The notes: generated by a model from the sequence alone, not told the origin. 64,000 nucleotides of DNA from Acidobacteriota bacterium (GCA_013289715.1 JABCZJ010000006.1:1-64000); one strand, 5' to 3'; shown: positions 14,879 through 24,527, numbered from the stretch's first letter. Numbers and translations are program-made.

Positions 14879-15766
14879 TTAGCCGCGGCGTATCAGCCGC
14901 GGAGACGCCACTGCGTCGGAAACTCGCGCCACCTGCGCCATCTCCGCCACATCGTGTACGCGAACGATGTGCGCTCCCTGCAGAATGCTCGCTGTAACGG
15001 TCGCCGCTGTACCCCAGATCCTGTCCACCTCGGAGCCAGCGCGCAGTTTGCCCTTTCCCAAAACTCCTCCGATGAAGCTTTTGCGCGACGTCCCCACCAG
15101 CAGCGGATAACCCAAATGCGCGAGTTCCGGCAAACGATCCAGCAATTCGCAATTCTGCTGGTAGCTCTTGCCGAACCCAATTCCCGGATCCAGCACGATC
15201 TGCGATTTTGCGATTCCCGCCCGCCGCGCCACCGCGACCGCATGCCGCAATCCTGCCGCAACGTCGCGCAGCACATCCCGCGCAAACGGAGTTTTCTGCA
15301 TCGTGCGCGGCTTCCCGCGCATATGCATCAGCACCAGCGCGAGCTTCCGCCGTCGCGCCACTTCCGCAATCCGGGGATCGTTTCCTAGCGCCGTCACATC
15401 ATTCACAATCTCGGCGCCCGCCGCCGCCGCCGCTTCCGCCACTTCCGATTTACTGGTGTCCACCGAAATCGGAATTCGAATCTTGCCGCGCAGCTTTTCG
15501 ATCACAGGTAGAACCCGGCCCAATTCTGTCTCCGCCGAAACGCCCACCGAGCCCGGCCGCGTGGATTCGCCTCCCACGTCCAGGATGTCGGCGCCAGCGC
15601 GCTCGATCGCCACGGCCTGCGCCACGGCTGCGTCGGCGTGCAAGAATAATCCGCCGTCGGAAAAACTATCGGGCGTCACATTCAGTACGCCCATCAGCAG
15701 CGTGCGTTCACCAAGCACCAGTGTGCGCGCGGGCAACCGCCAGCGAAAGCTGCGACGATGGAACAT
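14879..15766 (-). CDS. folP: Dihydropteroate synthase
   Basis: A 295-residue TIM-barrel enzyme of folate synthesis that joins p-aminobenzoate to dihydropterin pyrophosphate. The signatures are clear: LLMGVLNVTPDSFSDGG (about 23-39), AGADILDVGGESTRPG (58-73), ISVDTSKSEVAEAA, EIVNDVTALG, VLMHMRGKP, VLDPGIGFGKSYQQN and LVGTSRKSFIGG. These bind the pterin and the sulfonamide-competed pABA site. It lies in the tilS-ftsH-folP neighbourhood seen in many bacteria, here with two other genes inserted. Confidence 0.96.
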   Translation of the reverse strand: MFHRRSFRWRLPARTLVLGERTLLMGVLNVTPDSFSDGGLFLHADAAVAQAVAIERAGADILDVGGESTRPGSVGVSAETELGRVLPVIEKLRGKIRIPISVDTSKSEVAEAAAAAGAEIVNDVTALGNDPRIAEVARRRKLALVLMHMRGKPRTMQKTPFARDVLRDVAAGLRHAVAVARRAGIAKSQIVLDPGIGFGKSYQQNCELLDRLPELAHLGYPLLVGTSRKSFIGGVLGKGKLRAGSEVDRIWGTAATVTASILQGAHIVRVHDVAEMAQVARVSDAVASPRLIRRG

Positions 15767-15860
15767 TGCCCGCTATTGAATCACGGTTTTCATAAAAGCC
15801 TAAGCGCAAGCGCACGCATCACGATGGGTCGGGGTTGTCGACGCACAGGGAGGCTTGGAA

Positions 15861-17120
15861 TTACGGCGTCGCGACTACGTAGTACGACGAACGATGAACC
15901 ACGGCGGGATCTCCGTGATCAATCACTTCCACGCGCAGCTGGTGCCAACCGGCGTGAGGCATCGCATTTGCGTTATTCGCAGGAGAGAATCCCAGGGTGT
16001 ACTCCGCACGAATCTTCAGCGCAATTTGCCGGAACGTGTTCGCGAGCGTTTCCGCCTCGCGCAGAAAGTACAACTGGCCCCCGGAGCGTCGCGTCAATTC
16101 CGCAAGGTATAACGTGTAGGCCGGGATGCCCCACCCTTGCGCTGCATACGTCAGCAGCGTTTGGCTCGCATGCAGTTGCACCCACTCGGGCGTCATGATC
16201 TTGGGACGGCCCTCGGTGGACACTGCAAAAACTTCAATGTCGTCCGCAGCCAGCGCCCGCGCCACATCGTCAAATGTCAGCTGATCGCGCGGCCACCCCG
16301 CGCGAGGCCCCGCCGTCTTCGGGTCGAGCGTGAGGCCCAGACCGCTGTCCTGCCCATCGGTCAGCAAAACGATGGCTTTCCGCCCGGTGCGCCCCGCAAA
16401 CAGCTCTCGCGCCGTCAGGAAGACCGCCTCGTAGATATTCGAACCGCCCGTATCCTCGAGCAACGAGCGCGCATCCACACGCGCGACGGCCTTGCGGATC
16501 AATCCCCAGTCGCTCGAAAAGGGAAGCTGCAGGTAGGTGTGCGCCGAAAAATCCACGATGGCGGTGTGATCCGAAGCGGAAAGCGCATCCACCAGCGCGC
16601 GCGCCGCATTTCTCATTTCGTCGGACTCACGCAGCACGCTGGGGCTCGCATCGATCACCACTGCTACGCTGGCTGATTCCGTGGAAGAGTCGAAATAAGT
16701 GAGCGGCTGTTCGACGCCTTCGTCGAAGACCCGGAAATCCCCAAGCTGCAATCCCCGGACCGCGGCACCATCCGCGCCGATCACGCTGCACGTCACCGCA
16801 ACAATCTGCGTAACCACCGAGATCGCGTGAGCGTCCGAAGACGCCGCGGTTTCGCCCGATCCTTTGCTGCTGCCACCCTTTGTGGCGCTGCCCGCCGGAA
16901 TCGCCGTCAGTTCCCCTGTTACGGGATCGCGTTTCCAGGTGAAGTCCTCGTCCAGGCGTCGGGGACGCGGCAGTTTCGATTTCTGCTGGGCTTGCAACGA
17001 AACGTCCGGTGGCGCCAGAGGCAAACCCGCCAGCAAGATCGCCAGTACGATCGTCAGAGTCGCAACCTGAGGTGTCGGCCGATGCGCACGGCGCTTGTTG
17101 GAAATCCGCCGCGGCCGCAT
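15861..17120 (-). CDS. Secreted VWA-domain protein, Acidobacterial type
   Basis: A 419-residue exported protein with a long N-terminal signal/anchor (about 18-45, ATLTIVLAILLAGLPLAPP). After a Ser/Gly-rich linker comes a beta segment (VTQIVAVTCSVIGADGAAVR) and a von Willebrand A domain (about 150-340). The metal-binding site is VVIDASPSV (DxSxS), with TDGQDSG further on. This architecture matches the VWFA-related domain family abundant in Acidobacteria. VWA domains usually mediate protein binding; no specific partner is known. Only seven bases separate it from the zinc-ribbon gene upstream. Confidence 0.85.
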   Translation of the reverse strand: MRPRRISNKRRAHRPTPQVATLTIVLAILLAGLPLAPPDVSLQAQQKSKLPRPRRLDEDFTWKRDPVTGELTAIPAGSATKGGSSKGSGETAASSDAHAISVVTQIVAVTCSVIGADGAAVRGLQLGDFRVFDEGVEQPLTYFDSSTESASVAVVIDASPSVLRESDEMRNAARALVDALSASDHTAIVDFSAHTYLQLPFSSDWGLIRKAVARVDARSLLEDTGGSNIYEAVFLTARELFAGRTGRKAIVLLTDGQDSGLGLTLDPKTAGPRAGWPRDQLTFDDVARALAADDIEVFAVSTEGRPKIMTPEWVQLHASQTLLTYAAQGWGIPAYTLYLAELTRRSGGQLYFLREAETLANTFRQIALKIRAEYTLGFSPANNANAMPHAGWHQLRVEVIDHGDPAVVHRSSYYVVATP

Positions 17121-17127
17121 GCTGCGC

Positions 17128-17436
17128 TTAATCGAGATCGAAATCCCGCAGAGGTTTTTCGATCGGTCCGTCTTTCGCCTTCTTCAATCCTTCCGCGAAT
17201 TTCCGTGCCAGCACGTCTTCCTTCGATTTCTCCGCTTCCACCGAAGCGCGGAATTTCGCTTCCACCGCGTCCACCTGTTTACGCAGCAGCGCCGCTGTGT
17301 CGTCCAGGTCAACCGAGGGTGGCGGCTTCGGCGGAGGAACGTGCGACAGCACTACGCCAATCTCGCTATCCACCGTGAGCTTCGCCTGGCAGCACGGGCA
17401 ACTAACCGTAAACGTATCCACCGGTTTCTGAGCCAT
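17128..17436 (-). CDS. Small CPCC zinc-ribbon and coiled-coil protein
   Basis: A 102-residue protein. VSCPCCQAKLTVDSEIG (about 11-27) has a single CxCC knuckle like half a zinc ribbon, followed by a proline-rich spacer (HVPPPKPPPS) and a charged predicted coiled coil (about 50-90). No second Cys pair is present, so zinc binding would need a dimer. It is seven bases upstream of the VWA gene and probably co-transcribed. The function is not known. Confidence 0.7.
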   Translation of the reverse strand: MAQKPVDTFTVSCPCCQAKLTVDSEIGVVLSHVPPPKPPPSVDLDDTAALLRKQVDAVEAKFRASVEAEKSKEDVLARKFAEGLKKAKDGPIEKPLRDFDLD

Positions 17437-17818
17437 ACCGGCATTTTACGCCAATTTCGGCATATCGGATATCGTCCCGAAAAAAGCCTCCTCGCGCCGC
17501 GATGGACTCTTCCGTGCTTAAGACTCCCGCGGAGCAGCCGATCTCTACATCAGGTACAGCGAGGGCTCGGCGTCAAGCGTTGTGGCTCGAATGGCGGGCA
17601 ATTTCAGGTGTGATCGTGCGCAGATGGTACGGCAGCAATTGCCCGGCATTTTTGCCAGACCATCTTCGATGCTATCCAGTCCTCAGGCGGGTGATAGGAA
17701 CCTCGTAGGCGGGCTTCTCCACGGATCGCTTCGATCTCGGAAAATCGCTCGCCAAAAAAAAAGAACCCCGCCCCTTTCGAGGCGAGGCTCCAAAAAACCC
17801 ATCGTCGCTTACACGACT
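17437..17818. other. Intergenic region holding the ftsH terminator
   Basis: The stretch between ftsH and the zinc-ribbon gene has no convincing gene. Apart from the terminator at 17754-17787 I see only unstructured sequence; a promoter for the zinc-ribbon/VWA pair should lie here but no good match stands out. Confidence 0.4.
17754..17787 (-). terminator. Intrinsic terminator of ftsH
   Basis: On the minus strand a nine-pair stem (CCTCGCCTC with GGGGCGGGG, two or three G-T pairs) closes a GAAA loop (17787-17766) and is followed by TTC and nine Ts (17762-17754). It begins about 30 bases after the ftsH stop. Confidence 0.85.
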
Positions 17819-19759
17819 TTAAGCTGGGGCCGGTTTTTCGCCCTTGGCGAGACCCGGAATCGGCCGCGGTTCAGGCCGGAGCGAAAGCTGCGGCTCCTTG
17901 GTCGGCACCGGCGGCGCCGCGGGCGGAGGAGGTGGTATCTTCTCGGGAAGCGGCTTGCCTTCCATCAAAAGTTTTAATTCCACAGCATCCAGTACCTCGC
18001 GGTCCAGTAAAGCCTGCGCGATGCGCTCCAGCTTGTCGGGTTGCGTTTCCAGAATATTGCGCGCCCTGCTGTACCCGTTCGTGACGATGCTGCGAACCTC
18101 GCCATCAATCTTGATCGCGGTGTCTTCGGAATAATCCCGGTGCTGCGCGATTTCACGGCCCAGGAAAATCGCTTCTTCCTTCTTGCCGAAAGTAAGCGGT
18201 CCCAGAACGCTCATGCCCCATTCGCACACCATCTGCCGCGCGATTTCGGTGGCGCGTTCAATATCGTTCCCCGCGCCCGTGGTGATGTGGTGCAGGAATA
18301 TTTCCTCGGCAGCGCGTCCGCCCATCAGCACGGCAAGCTGCGCCTCCAGGAACTCCTTTGTGTAGGTGTGTTTGTCATCGATCGGCAATTGCATTGTCAC
18401 GCCCAGCGCCATGCCGCGCGGAATGATGGTCACCTTGTGCAGTGGATCGGCACCCGGCGTCATCGCCGCGACCAGCGCGTGTCCAGCCTCGTGATACGCC
18501 GTATTGCGCTTTTCCTCGTCGGACAAAATCATGGATCTTCGCTCGACGCCCATCAGGACTTTGTCCTTGGACATCTCGAAGTCCACCATCGCCACAAACT
18601 TGCGGTTTTGCCGCGCGGCCCACAGCGCGGATTCGTTCACCAGATTCGCCAAATCGGCGCCCGAAAATCCCGGTGTGCCACGCGCAATCACCGAAAGATC
18701 CACGTCCTCGGAAAGCGGTACCTTCCGTGTGTGTACGCGAAGAATTTCCTCGCGCCCCTTCACGTCCGGACGCGGCACCACAACTCGGCGATCGAAACGG
18801 CCGGGCCGCAGTAGCGCCGGATCCAGCACGTCAGGACGGTTCGTAGCCGCGATCAGGATGACGCCTTCGTTGGATTCAAAACCGTCCATTTCCACAAGCA
18901 GTGCGTTCAGCGTCTGTTCGCGTTCGTCGTGACCGCCGCCCAATCCTGCTCCGCGATGCCGCCCGACCGCGTCAATTTCGTCAATAAAAATGATGCACGG
19001 CGCGTTCTTCTTGCCCTGTTCGAATAAATCGCGCACGCGGCTCGCGCCTACGCCCACGAACATCTCCACGAAGTCCGAACCGGAAATCGAGAAGAACGGG
19101 ACATTCGCTTCGCCCGCAATCGCGCGCGCCAGCAAAGTCTTGCCCGTTCCCGGAGGCCCCACCAGCAGCACGCCTTTCGGAATGCGCCCACCGAGCTTTT
19201 GGAATTTCTGCGGATCCTTCAGGAAATCAATAATCTCGTACAGCTCTTCCTTCGGTTCATCGATACCAGCCACGTCCTTGAATGTGGCCTTCTTCTGCTG
19301 CGCCGTCAGCAAGCGCGCACGCGACTTCCCGAAACTCAGCGCCTTGTTTCCGCCCGCCTGCATCTGCTTCATCATGAAAACCCAGAAGAGTACCAGCAGC
19401 AGCAGCGGCCCGAAATTCACCAGGAAAGTCAGCCAGTCGGCGTTCTTCACTTCCTTGTAGTTATAAATAACGTTGTGGTCCTGCAGAACCTTGGTGACAT
19501 CGGGAATGGCGGTGTTGGCGATCGTCACGCCGCGGAACTTCCCGCCTTCGCGGTACTCGCCCTGCAGCTCAGCGCTGTTCGGCGAAAGGTAGATCTGCAC
19601 GTCCTTGACGCCGTTGTTCTGCACCTTCGCCAGAAAATTCGTGTAATTGGGCTCGTCGTCGTGTGCGGACTGTCCCCCCGTCGAGGCCATTCTCCACAGC
19701 ACAACCGCGAGCAGGATCATTAAGAGCCAAAATAGAATTGTTCGGACTGTTGAGTTCAC
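17819..19759 (-). CDS. ftsH: ATP-dependent zinc metalloprotease FtsH
   Basis: A 646-residue membrane AAA+ protease that degrades misfolded membrane proteins and short-lived regulators. Two transmembrane helices (about 6-25 and 110-130) flank a periplasmic domain. The AAA domain has Walker A GPPGTGKT (202-209), Walker [12 protein letters not shown], and the second region of homology [20 protein letters not shown]. The zinc site is HEAGH (424-428). A proline-rich C-terminal tail follows. The GTG start has GAGG eight bases upstream. It lies 96 bases after tilS and ends at a clear terminator. Confidence 0.97.
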   Translation of the reverse strand: MNSTVRTILFWLLMILLAVVLWRMASTGGQSAHDDEPNYTNFLAKVQNNGVKDVQIYLSPNSAELQGEYREGGKFRGVTIANTAIPDVTKVLQDHNVIYNYKEVKNADWLTFLVNFGPLLLLVLFWVFMMKQMQAGGNKALSFGKSRARLLTAQQKKATFKDVAGIDEPKEELYEIIDFLKDPQKFQKLGGRIPKGVLLVGPPGTGKTLLARAIAGEANVPFFSISGSDFVEMFVGVGASRVRDLFEQGKKNAPCIIFIDEIDAVGRHRGAGLGGGHDEREQTLNALLVEMDGFESNEGVILIAATNRPDVLDPALLRPGRFDRRVVVPRPDVKGREEILRVHTRKVPLSEDVDLSVIARGTPGFSGADLANLVNESALWAARQNRKFVAMVDFEMSKDKVLMGVERRSMILSDEEKRNTAYHEAGHALVAAMTPGADPLHKVTIIPRGMALGVTMQLPIDDKHTYTKEFLEAQLAVLMGGRAAEEIFLHHITTGAGNDIERATEIARQMVCEWGMSVLGPLTFGKKEEAIFLGREIAQHRDYSEDTAIKIDGEVRSIVTNGYSRARNILETQPDKLERIAQALLDREVLDAVELKLLMEGKPLPEKIPPPPPAAPPVPTKEPQLSLRPEPRPIPGLAKGEKPAPA

Positions 19760-19855
19760 CTGAATTACCTCACCTGTTCCAACCTACTGAAATATTGCCG
19801 AACCCAGTTCCCGCTTTCCCATCAACAGTTAGATGCCAAAAACCGCAACAGATAT

Positions 19856-21370
19856 TCAACTGAGCGGGCCGCTCTCCGGACCCTCTTCCTCGATCACGAC
19901 GCCCGTCCGCGTATTCTCTCTCGCGCGGAACTCTTCAGCGGCAGGCATCCCCTGGGCCCAAATCACTCGGCCGCCGCTTTCGAGCACGGGCCATGCAGCA
20001 CGCGCGCCGCTCGGAACGCGCCCGGCCAGGAACATGTTCTTCAACTTCAATTCGTGGCGCCGGCCTCGCGGTCTATAGGCGTCGCCAGGCCTCCAATTCC
20101 GCAGGATCAAAGGAGAGCGCAGGAGGTCGGCATCGAGGGCGTTGGCGTCCCTCTTAGTGTCGCTCTCTGTCACAGGCCAGTCAATCACTTTCAGCCGGAA
20201 GCATTTTCCGAGTTCCGGAATGGAAACAGTCGCCGTTCCACACAGCGGCAGGTTCAAAACATACTGATACGCGTTCACCTGTTTTGCGGTTCCGTTGCTG
20301 CAGGATTGCCGGATCGCCTGGCTCCGCGAAAAAGTCAGTTCGCTGAAAATTCGCCGCACGATAATCCCGCCGGGAAGCTCCACGTGGTGGCCGCTGCTCG
20401 ATCCGCTCGCGAGGTGAACCACTTGTTCGACGTGGTCCGCGCCCAGCTCTCGCCGGTTCCCCCGCACTACTTCATAAAGACGGCGGACCAAGCGTTCCGT
20501 AAGCACGCGCCAAGGCCCGAATTCGTTGCCCTTCGCGGGTGCCGAATTTTCCATGCGAGACGTCCGCAGCGTCAAGGGCCCTAGCAGGGCTTCGACCGCG
20601 ATGCGGATACCCTCCTCGTCGATCCGTGTCAAAGCTCGCACCCGGTCTTCCACCAGCGCGTCCCAGAAATTTCTTTCTTCCCGCGCAAGACGCGCGAGCT
20701 CGCTCAAGTGCTCGACAATCGCGCCGGAAAAATCGCGTTCGAGTACGGGCAACAGCTGCTCGCGAATCCGCGCGCGCGTACGCTGCAAGTCTCGATTCGT
20801 CGAATCTTCCCGCCATGTCTGCCCGTTCGCGCGCAAATATTCGCGCAGAATTTCCCGCCGTGTGCCCAGCAGTGGGCGGACAATTGCGCCAGCTACGGGA
20901 TAAATTCCGGCCAAACCCGTTGGCCCAGTGCCGCGAATCACGTGGGCCAGAAGGGTCTCGGCTTGATCGTCGGCCGTGTGCCCGACTGCGATGTGTGTTG
21001 CTGCTCCCTCGCCGATCACCCGCTCGAAAAATGCATAGCGCAAGCGCCGCCCCGCGTCTTCCAGATTCCAGCCTTGTCGCGCCGCTTCAGCTCCGACATC
21101 TTCGCGCGCAGCGAGGAATTCCAAATTGAGAACTCTGGCCAACTCCGCAACGAAGGCGGCATCGGTTTCCGATTCAGCCCCACGCAGCGCGTGATCGAAG
21201 TGCACAACCGCCAGCGTGATGCCGAGATCGTCGCGCAAACGGTGGAGCAGCCGCAAAAGCGCGACCGAATCGGCGCCCCCCGAAACGGCTACGCCCACAC
21301 GATTTCCTGCGGTCAACATTCGGGAGGCTTGAATGGACGCCAATACGTATTGTTCGAGCGGAGTTCGCAC
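19856..21370 (-). CDS. tilS: tRNA(Ile)-lysidine synthetase
   Basis: A 504-residue enzyme that attaches lysine to C34 of the CAU-anticodon isoleucine tRNA, changing its codon reading from AUG to AUA; normally essential. The ATP pyrophosphatase loop is VAVSGGADSVALLRLL (about 27-42). VVHFDHALRG and HTADDQAETLLAHVIRGTG are further family signatures. The C-terminal region (RNWRPGDAYRPRG) is the usual tRNA-binding domain. The start is GTG. tilS-ftsH order is widely conserved; the hpt gene often found between them is absent. Confidence 0.94.
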   Translation of the reverse strand: MRTPLEQYVLASIQASRMLTAGNRVGVAVSGGADSVALLRLLHRLRDDLGITLAVVHFDHALRGAESETDAAFVAELARVLNLEFLAAREDVGAEAARQGWNLEDAGRRLRYAFFERVIGEGAATHIAVGHTADDQAETLLAHVIRGTGPTGLAGIYPVAGAIVRPLLGTRREILREYLRANGQTWREDSTNRDLQRTRARIREQLLPVLERDFSGAIVEHLSELARLAREERNFWDALVEDRVRALTRIDEEGIRIAVEALLGPLTLRTSRMENSAPAKGNEFGPWRVLTERLVRRLYEVVRGNRRELGADHVEQVVHLASGSSSGHHVELPGGIIVRRIFSELTFSRSQAIRQSCSNGTAKQVNAYQYVLNLPLCGTATVSIPELGKCFRLKVIDWPVTESDTKRDANALDADLLRSPLILRNWRPGDAYRPRGRRHELKLKNMFLAGRVPSGARAAWPVLESGGRVIWAQGMPAAEEFRARENTRTGVVIEEEGPESGPLS

Positions 21371-21487
21371 AGGCCGATTCTCTCACGGCTGCAGGATCAG
21401 GATCTGCGTATGGTAACAGTGCGATGGTTCAGGGTCGAGGACGGTGCGGCCGTGAGCATATCAATTCAATGGGGAGATCCTGCAGAC

Positions 21488-21898
21488 TCACAGCCGGTCG
21501 GTGATTTGTTGAGTAAACAGATCCCGGCTATACGAGATGCGCCGATCCAGCGCCACGGCAGCGAAGTAAGAACAACTCTTGCGCTCCTGTTCCAACCAAA
21601 CCGACAAGCTGGGCGCCACCGGGCGCGAAATGCGATTCAGCACGGCCAGCAACCCGTAATACGTTCCCACGGCACGAATCTCTGACTGGTCGTCGCCCCG
21701 CTCGGGGCACAATCGCACCAACTGCAGCAGGCGGTTGAAATCATCGGCGCCAACCTCGTGGTCGGCTATGCCGGTCACTTCGCGGACGCGGTCCGACAGA
21801 GCGATATTCTTGCTGGAAGCCAGGATCGAACGGCAATACGACACGAAGAACTGCAGGAAAATCGCAGCCGAAACTACGCAGATGACTGCCGCAATCAT
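21488..21898 (-). CDS. Hypothetical protein with one N-terminal membrane helix
   Basis: A 136-residue protein. Residues 1-18 (MIAAVICVVSAAIFLQFF) form a transmembrane anchor or uncleaved signal; the rest is soluble and contains conserved-looking CPERGDDQSEIRAVGTYYG. Its ATG overlaps the TGA of the upstream seven-helix gene (ATGA, 21895-21898), so the two are translated together and probably work together. I do not recognise the family. Confidence 0.7.
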   Translation of the reverse strand: MIAAVICVVSAAIFLQFFVSYCRSILASSKNIALSDRVREVTGIADHEVGADDFNRLLQLVRLCPERGDDQSEIRAVGTYYGLLAVLNRISRPVAPSLSVWLEQERKSCSYFAAVALDRRISYSRDLFTQQITDRL

Positions 21899-22596
21899 CG
21901 CGCCCTCACCATCAGCCGGGCCGGCTCAAGACGCGCATCCTCCTGAACGTGTGCGAAGGTATAGGCCCATGCCAGCGGCAGCCACAATCCCACCAAAGGT
22001 GGAAACCAGCGGAGAAAGTTTGGTTCCAGCCCCGGAAACAAATTGCGCAGCGCATAAGTGCAAGCGTCGGCACTGAAATAAATCCCGAGCGCGAGAACCA
22101 ACTGGATCAGCCGGGTGCGTGTTTCGCGCAACTTCAAGATGGCGCCCCACAATAGATAGGTGAGTACGACTCCCACGAAGTAGAAATTCTGGCCGATTTC
22201 GACGACGAAATGAGTCGTCAAGTGCGTCCGATTTTGATGCACCACCGCGTAGGAGAAAACGGCCGTCAGCAGTATCAGCATCACCGCGGCCCCGCGGATA
22301 TACCGGCTCACACCCATTTCCGCGAAGGTTTCCTGGTAGAACTTGATGATCACCCAAAACATCAAAACGTTGAGCAAGCTGTCGGTGTAATAGTAAAAGT
22401 AGACGTAAGTGGCCGAATCGAAGCCAAAATGCCGCACGCAGTAATACAGGCCGCAGGTTACGAAGGCGTCGCATAACATATAGAAAGCAATGGGGAAATG
22501 ACGAAACGCTTGCTTGCGGGAGAGTAGATACACCACCACGCCGATTTCCGCTAGGAAACCTACAAGCCACAGCAAGTAATCGAGTGGTCCAAGCAT
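21895..22596 (-). CDS. Seven-helix membrane protein of unknown function
   Basis: A 233-residue integral membrane protein with about seven predicted helices: roughly 5-25, 35-55, 65-90, 103-120, 137-155, 165-180 and 195-215. Aromatic residues are dense in helix 3 (SATYVYFYYYTDSLLNVLMF). No transporter or enzyme motif is visible. Coupled to the downstream 136-residue gene by an ATGA overlap. Family not recognised. Confidence 0.75.
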   Translation of the reverse strand: MLGPLDYLLWLVGFLAEIGVVVYLLSRKQAFRHFPIAFYMLCDAFVTCGLYYCVRHFGFDSATYVYFYYYTDSLLNVLMFWVIIKFYQETFAEMGVSRYIRGAAVMLILLTAVFSYAVVHQNRTHLTTHFVVEIGQNFYFVGVVLTYLLWGAILKLRETRTRLIQLVLALGIYFSADACTYALRNLFPGLEPNFLRWFPPLVGLWLPLAWAYTFAHVQEDARLEPARLMVRAR

Positions 22597-22655
22597 TCCA
22601 GTTTCACTTCCGGCGCCTGGCCACTCAACTCCCTGCTACTGAGAGTTCCCTGAAG

Positions 22656-22883
22656 CTAGTTCCAGGGTGTGGGTGGCACCGGGGCCGTTGTACTCGACCA
22701 AGGAGTCGGCGGCACAGGAGCCGTCGTACTCGCCCAGGGAGTCGGCGGCACAGGAGCCGTCGTGCTTGCCCAGGGAGTCGGCGGTACAGGAGCCGTCGTG
22801 CTCGCAAACGAAATGGCCTTCAAACCGACGGCGCTGGCCAACACTGCCATGACCAATACCGCTACAATTAACCACTTACTCAT
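22656..22883 (-). CDS. Small exported peptide with four 12-residue repeats
   Basis: A 75-residue protein: an N-terminal signal or anchor helix (KWLIVAVLVMAVLASAVGLK) followed by four near-identical units STTAPVPPTPWA, ending in Asn. GGAGG lies five bases before the ATG, and third-position changes between repeat units leave the protein unit almost unchanged, both arguing that the minus strand is coding. Pro/Thr-rich repeats of this kind are usually extended and surface-exposed. Its function is unknown. The opposite strand is also open across the repeat but lacks a ribosome-binding site. Confidence 0.65.
   Translation of the reverse strand: MSKWLIVAVLVMAVLASAVGLKAISFASTTAPVPPTPWASTTAPVPPTPWASTTAPVPPTPWSSTTAPVPPTPWN
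22669..22812. repeat. Tandem 36-bp repeat, four units
   Basis: Units begin at 22669, 22705, 22741 and 22777. The two middle units differ at only two positions; the outer two have diverged more. The unit length is a multiple of three, so copy-number change keeps the reading frame of the minus-strand peptide gene. Confidence 0.85.
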
Positions 22884-23262
22884 TGACCCCTCCGAGTAGG
22901 GACACTACGCGGCGGAGTCTATAAGTGTTTAATTGCCGTCAAGAGGTAAATCTTCAGGGCGTGTGCCTAAAAGGTACACACCCCCACCCCTTGGCTGGTT
23001 TCGAGCCTTTCCTGATCGTCTCGGTCAAACTAGCCGTTCCGATTGCGTCGGGTCAATGTTACGAAAGTACCAATCCTGCGGGACTTTTCCTCGAGGGAGT
23101 AAGCGCGGAATTCAGCGGATCACGCGAACCAGCGGGGCTGGTTCTTGATCTTCATCCCGTCGTGGTGCACCGGCCAAAACTCTTCCCGCTGTGGGCAGAC
23201 TCTGCTAACATACATGCGCAAGTAAATCGACAACCCATCATGATCTGTGGAGCGACGCAACA
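22884..23262. other. Intergenic region upstream of rpmB
   Basis: No coding frame is convincing here. A hairpin, GTGTGCC with GGTACAC around TAAAA (near 22960-22980), is the one structured element. This gap must hold the divergent promoters of the repeat-peptide gene and of rpmB, but I could not pick clear hexamers. Confidence 0.35.
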
Positions 23263-23454
23263 ATGGCACTCGCATGTGAAATGTGCGGCAAGAAGCCGCT
23301 ATACGGCAACGCAATCAGCCACGCCCATAACGTTACGCGGCGCCGCTGGAATCCCAATCTACGACGCGTCAAGGCTGTAGTTAAAGGCGCTCGCAAGCAT
23401 ATCCGCGTCTGCACCTCCTGCATCCGCTCCGGCCGCGTACAAAAGGCCGCGTGA
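23263..23454 (+). CDS. rpmB: 50S ribosomal protein L28
   Basis: A 63-residue L28. It begins ALACEMCGKKPLYGNAISHA and includes the conserved NVTRRRWNPNLRRV. It is the zinc-binding form, with CEMC near the start and CTSC near the end. Its TGA is overlapped by a possible GTG of the next gene, though a better start for that gene lies 33 bases on. Confidence 0.95.
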   Translation: MALACEMCGKKPLYGNAISHAHNVTRRRWNPNLRRVKAVVKGARKHIRVCTSCIRSGRVQKAA

Positions 23455-23483
23455 AGTCGGCCCTCCTCTGGAAGGAGTCCAGT

Positions 23484-24527
23484 TTGCCGCGACGAATCTT
23501 GGCTCTCGCTTTCGTGGTGGGGAGTGTGTGCGTGGCTGGCTGCAAGAAGGAAGCCACGCCTGGCCCGGACGTTTGGGCCGTCGTCAACGGCAAAGAGATC
23601 CAGCGCTCCGAGGTGGAGAAATACTTTCGCACCCGCGTTAACGCGGAGGGTCCCGCGCCCTCTCAAGAAGAGGCGCTTTCGCTCAAGTTGAATATCCTCG
23701 ATGAACTGGTGAACAACGAGATTCTGCTCGAGCGTGCCAACAAATTGAATCTGGTCGCCAGCGACGCGGAAGTGGAAGATAAATTCACCGAATCCAAGAG
23801 CCCTTATACCGAGGAAGAATTCCAGAAGAAGCTGAAGGATTCCGAACTGACGGTGGACGATTTAAAAGCGGACATCCGGCGGCAACTTTCCGTGCAAAAG
23901 CTCCTGAATCGCGAAGTGGTCGCCAAAATTTCGATCACCGATCAGGACGTCCTCGACTTCTACAACAAGAATCGCGCGCAATTCAATGTGGCTGAATTGC
24001 AGTTTCACATCGCGCAGATCGTCGTCACTCCGCACCCTGACCCCGCTGTGCACAACCGCAAGAACGACAAAGCCACGTCGGAACCCGAAGCCAAGCGAAA
24101 AATTGGCCTCATCGAGCAAAAATTGGAGGGCGGCGCCGATTTTTCCCAGCTCGCCATGGATTATTCGGAGGATTCCACCGCAGCGACCGGCGGCGATCTT
24201 GGCTTCGTTCCCGAGTCCGCGCTGAACCAATCCGACCCACTCCTGAAAAAGACGGTGCTGGCAATGAGGCCGGGTGACGTCACCCCAGCCATTGGCGTGA
24301 AAAGTGGCGGGTACCGCATTCTCAAGCTCGTCGCCAAAGAGCCCGCAGGCCAGCGCGAACTTTCCGATCCCCAGGTGCAACAGTCCATCCGCGACATGCT
24401 GCGTAACCGCAAGGAACAGCTTTTGCGTTCCGCATACATGATCGAAGCGCGTAACGATTCGCATGTCACGAACTATCTGGCCATGCAAATTCTGGAATCG
24501 GCAGGAAAACTTCCCGCTTCAAAATAA
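23484..24527 (+). CDS. Lipoprotein peptidyl-prolyl isomerase (SurA/PrsA type)
   Basis: A periplasmic foldase anchored by lipid. The TTG at 23484 has AAGGAG five bases upstream and gives an ideal lipoprotein signal (PRRILALAFVVGSVCVAGC, Cys being the lipidation site). A longer GTG start at 23451 is possible. The N-terminal chaperone domain (about 30-170) includes LDELVNNEILLERANKLNLV. The parvulin domain (about 175-300) shows FHIAQIVVTPH, YSEDSTAATGGDLGF and GGYRILKLV. About 347 residues. With the PpiD-like protein it is the second exported prolyl isomerase in the window. Confidence 0.88.
   Translation: MPRRILALAFVVGSVCVAGCKKEATPGPDVWAVVNGKEIQRSEVEKYFRTRVNAEGPAPSQEEALSLKLNILDELVNNEILLERANKLNLVASDAEVEDKFTESKSPYTEEEFQKKLKDSELTVDDLKADIRRQLSVQKLLNREVVAKISITDQDVLDFYNKNRAQFNVAELQFHIAQIVVTPHPDPAVHNRKNDKATSEPEAKRKIGLIEQKLEGGADFSQLAMDYSEDSTAATGGDLGFVPESALNQSDPLLKKTVLAMRPGDVTPAIGVKSGGYRILKLVAKEPAGQRELSDPQVQQSIRDMLRNRKEQLLRSAYMIEARNDSHVTNYLAMQILESAGKLPASK

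Noticed and set aside
22669..22812. Possible CRISPR array
   Set aside because: The 36-bp units are directly adjacent with no spacers and encode a peptide repeat; no cas genes are present.
22669..22899. Plus-strand frame across the 36-bp repeats encoding GGTGAVVLAQGV units
   Set aside because: It is open only because the repeat is; the minus-strand frame has a signal helix, a GGAGG ribosome-binding site and synonymous variation, so it is the coding strand.
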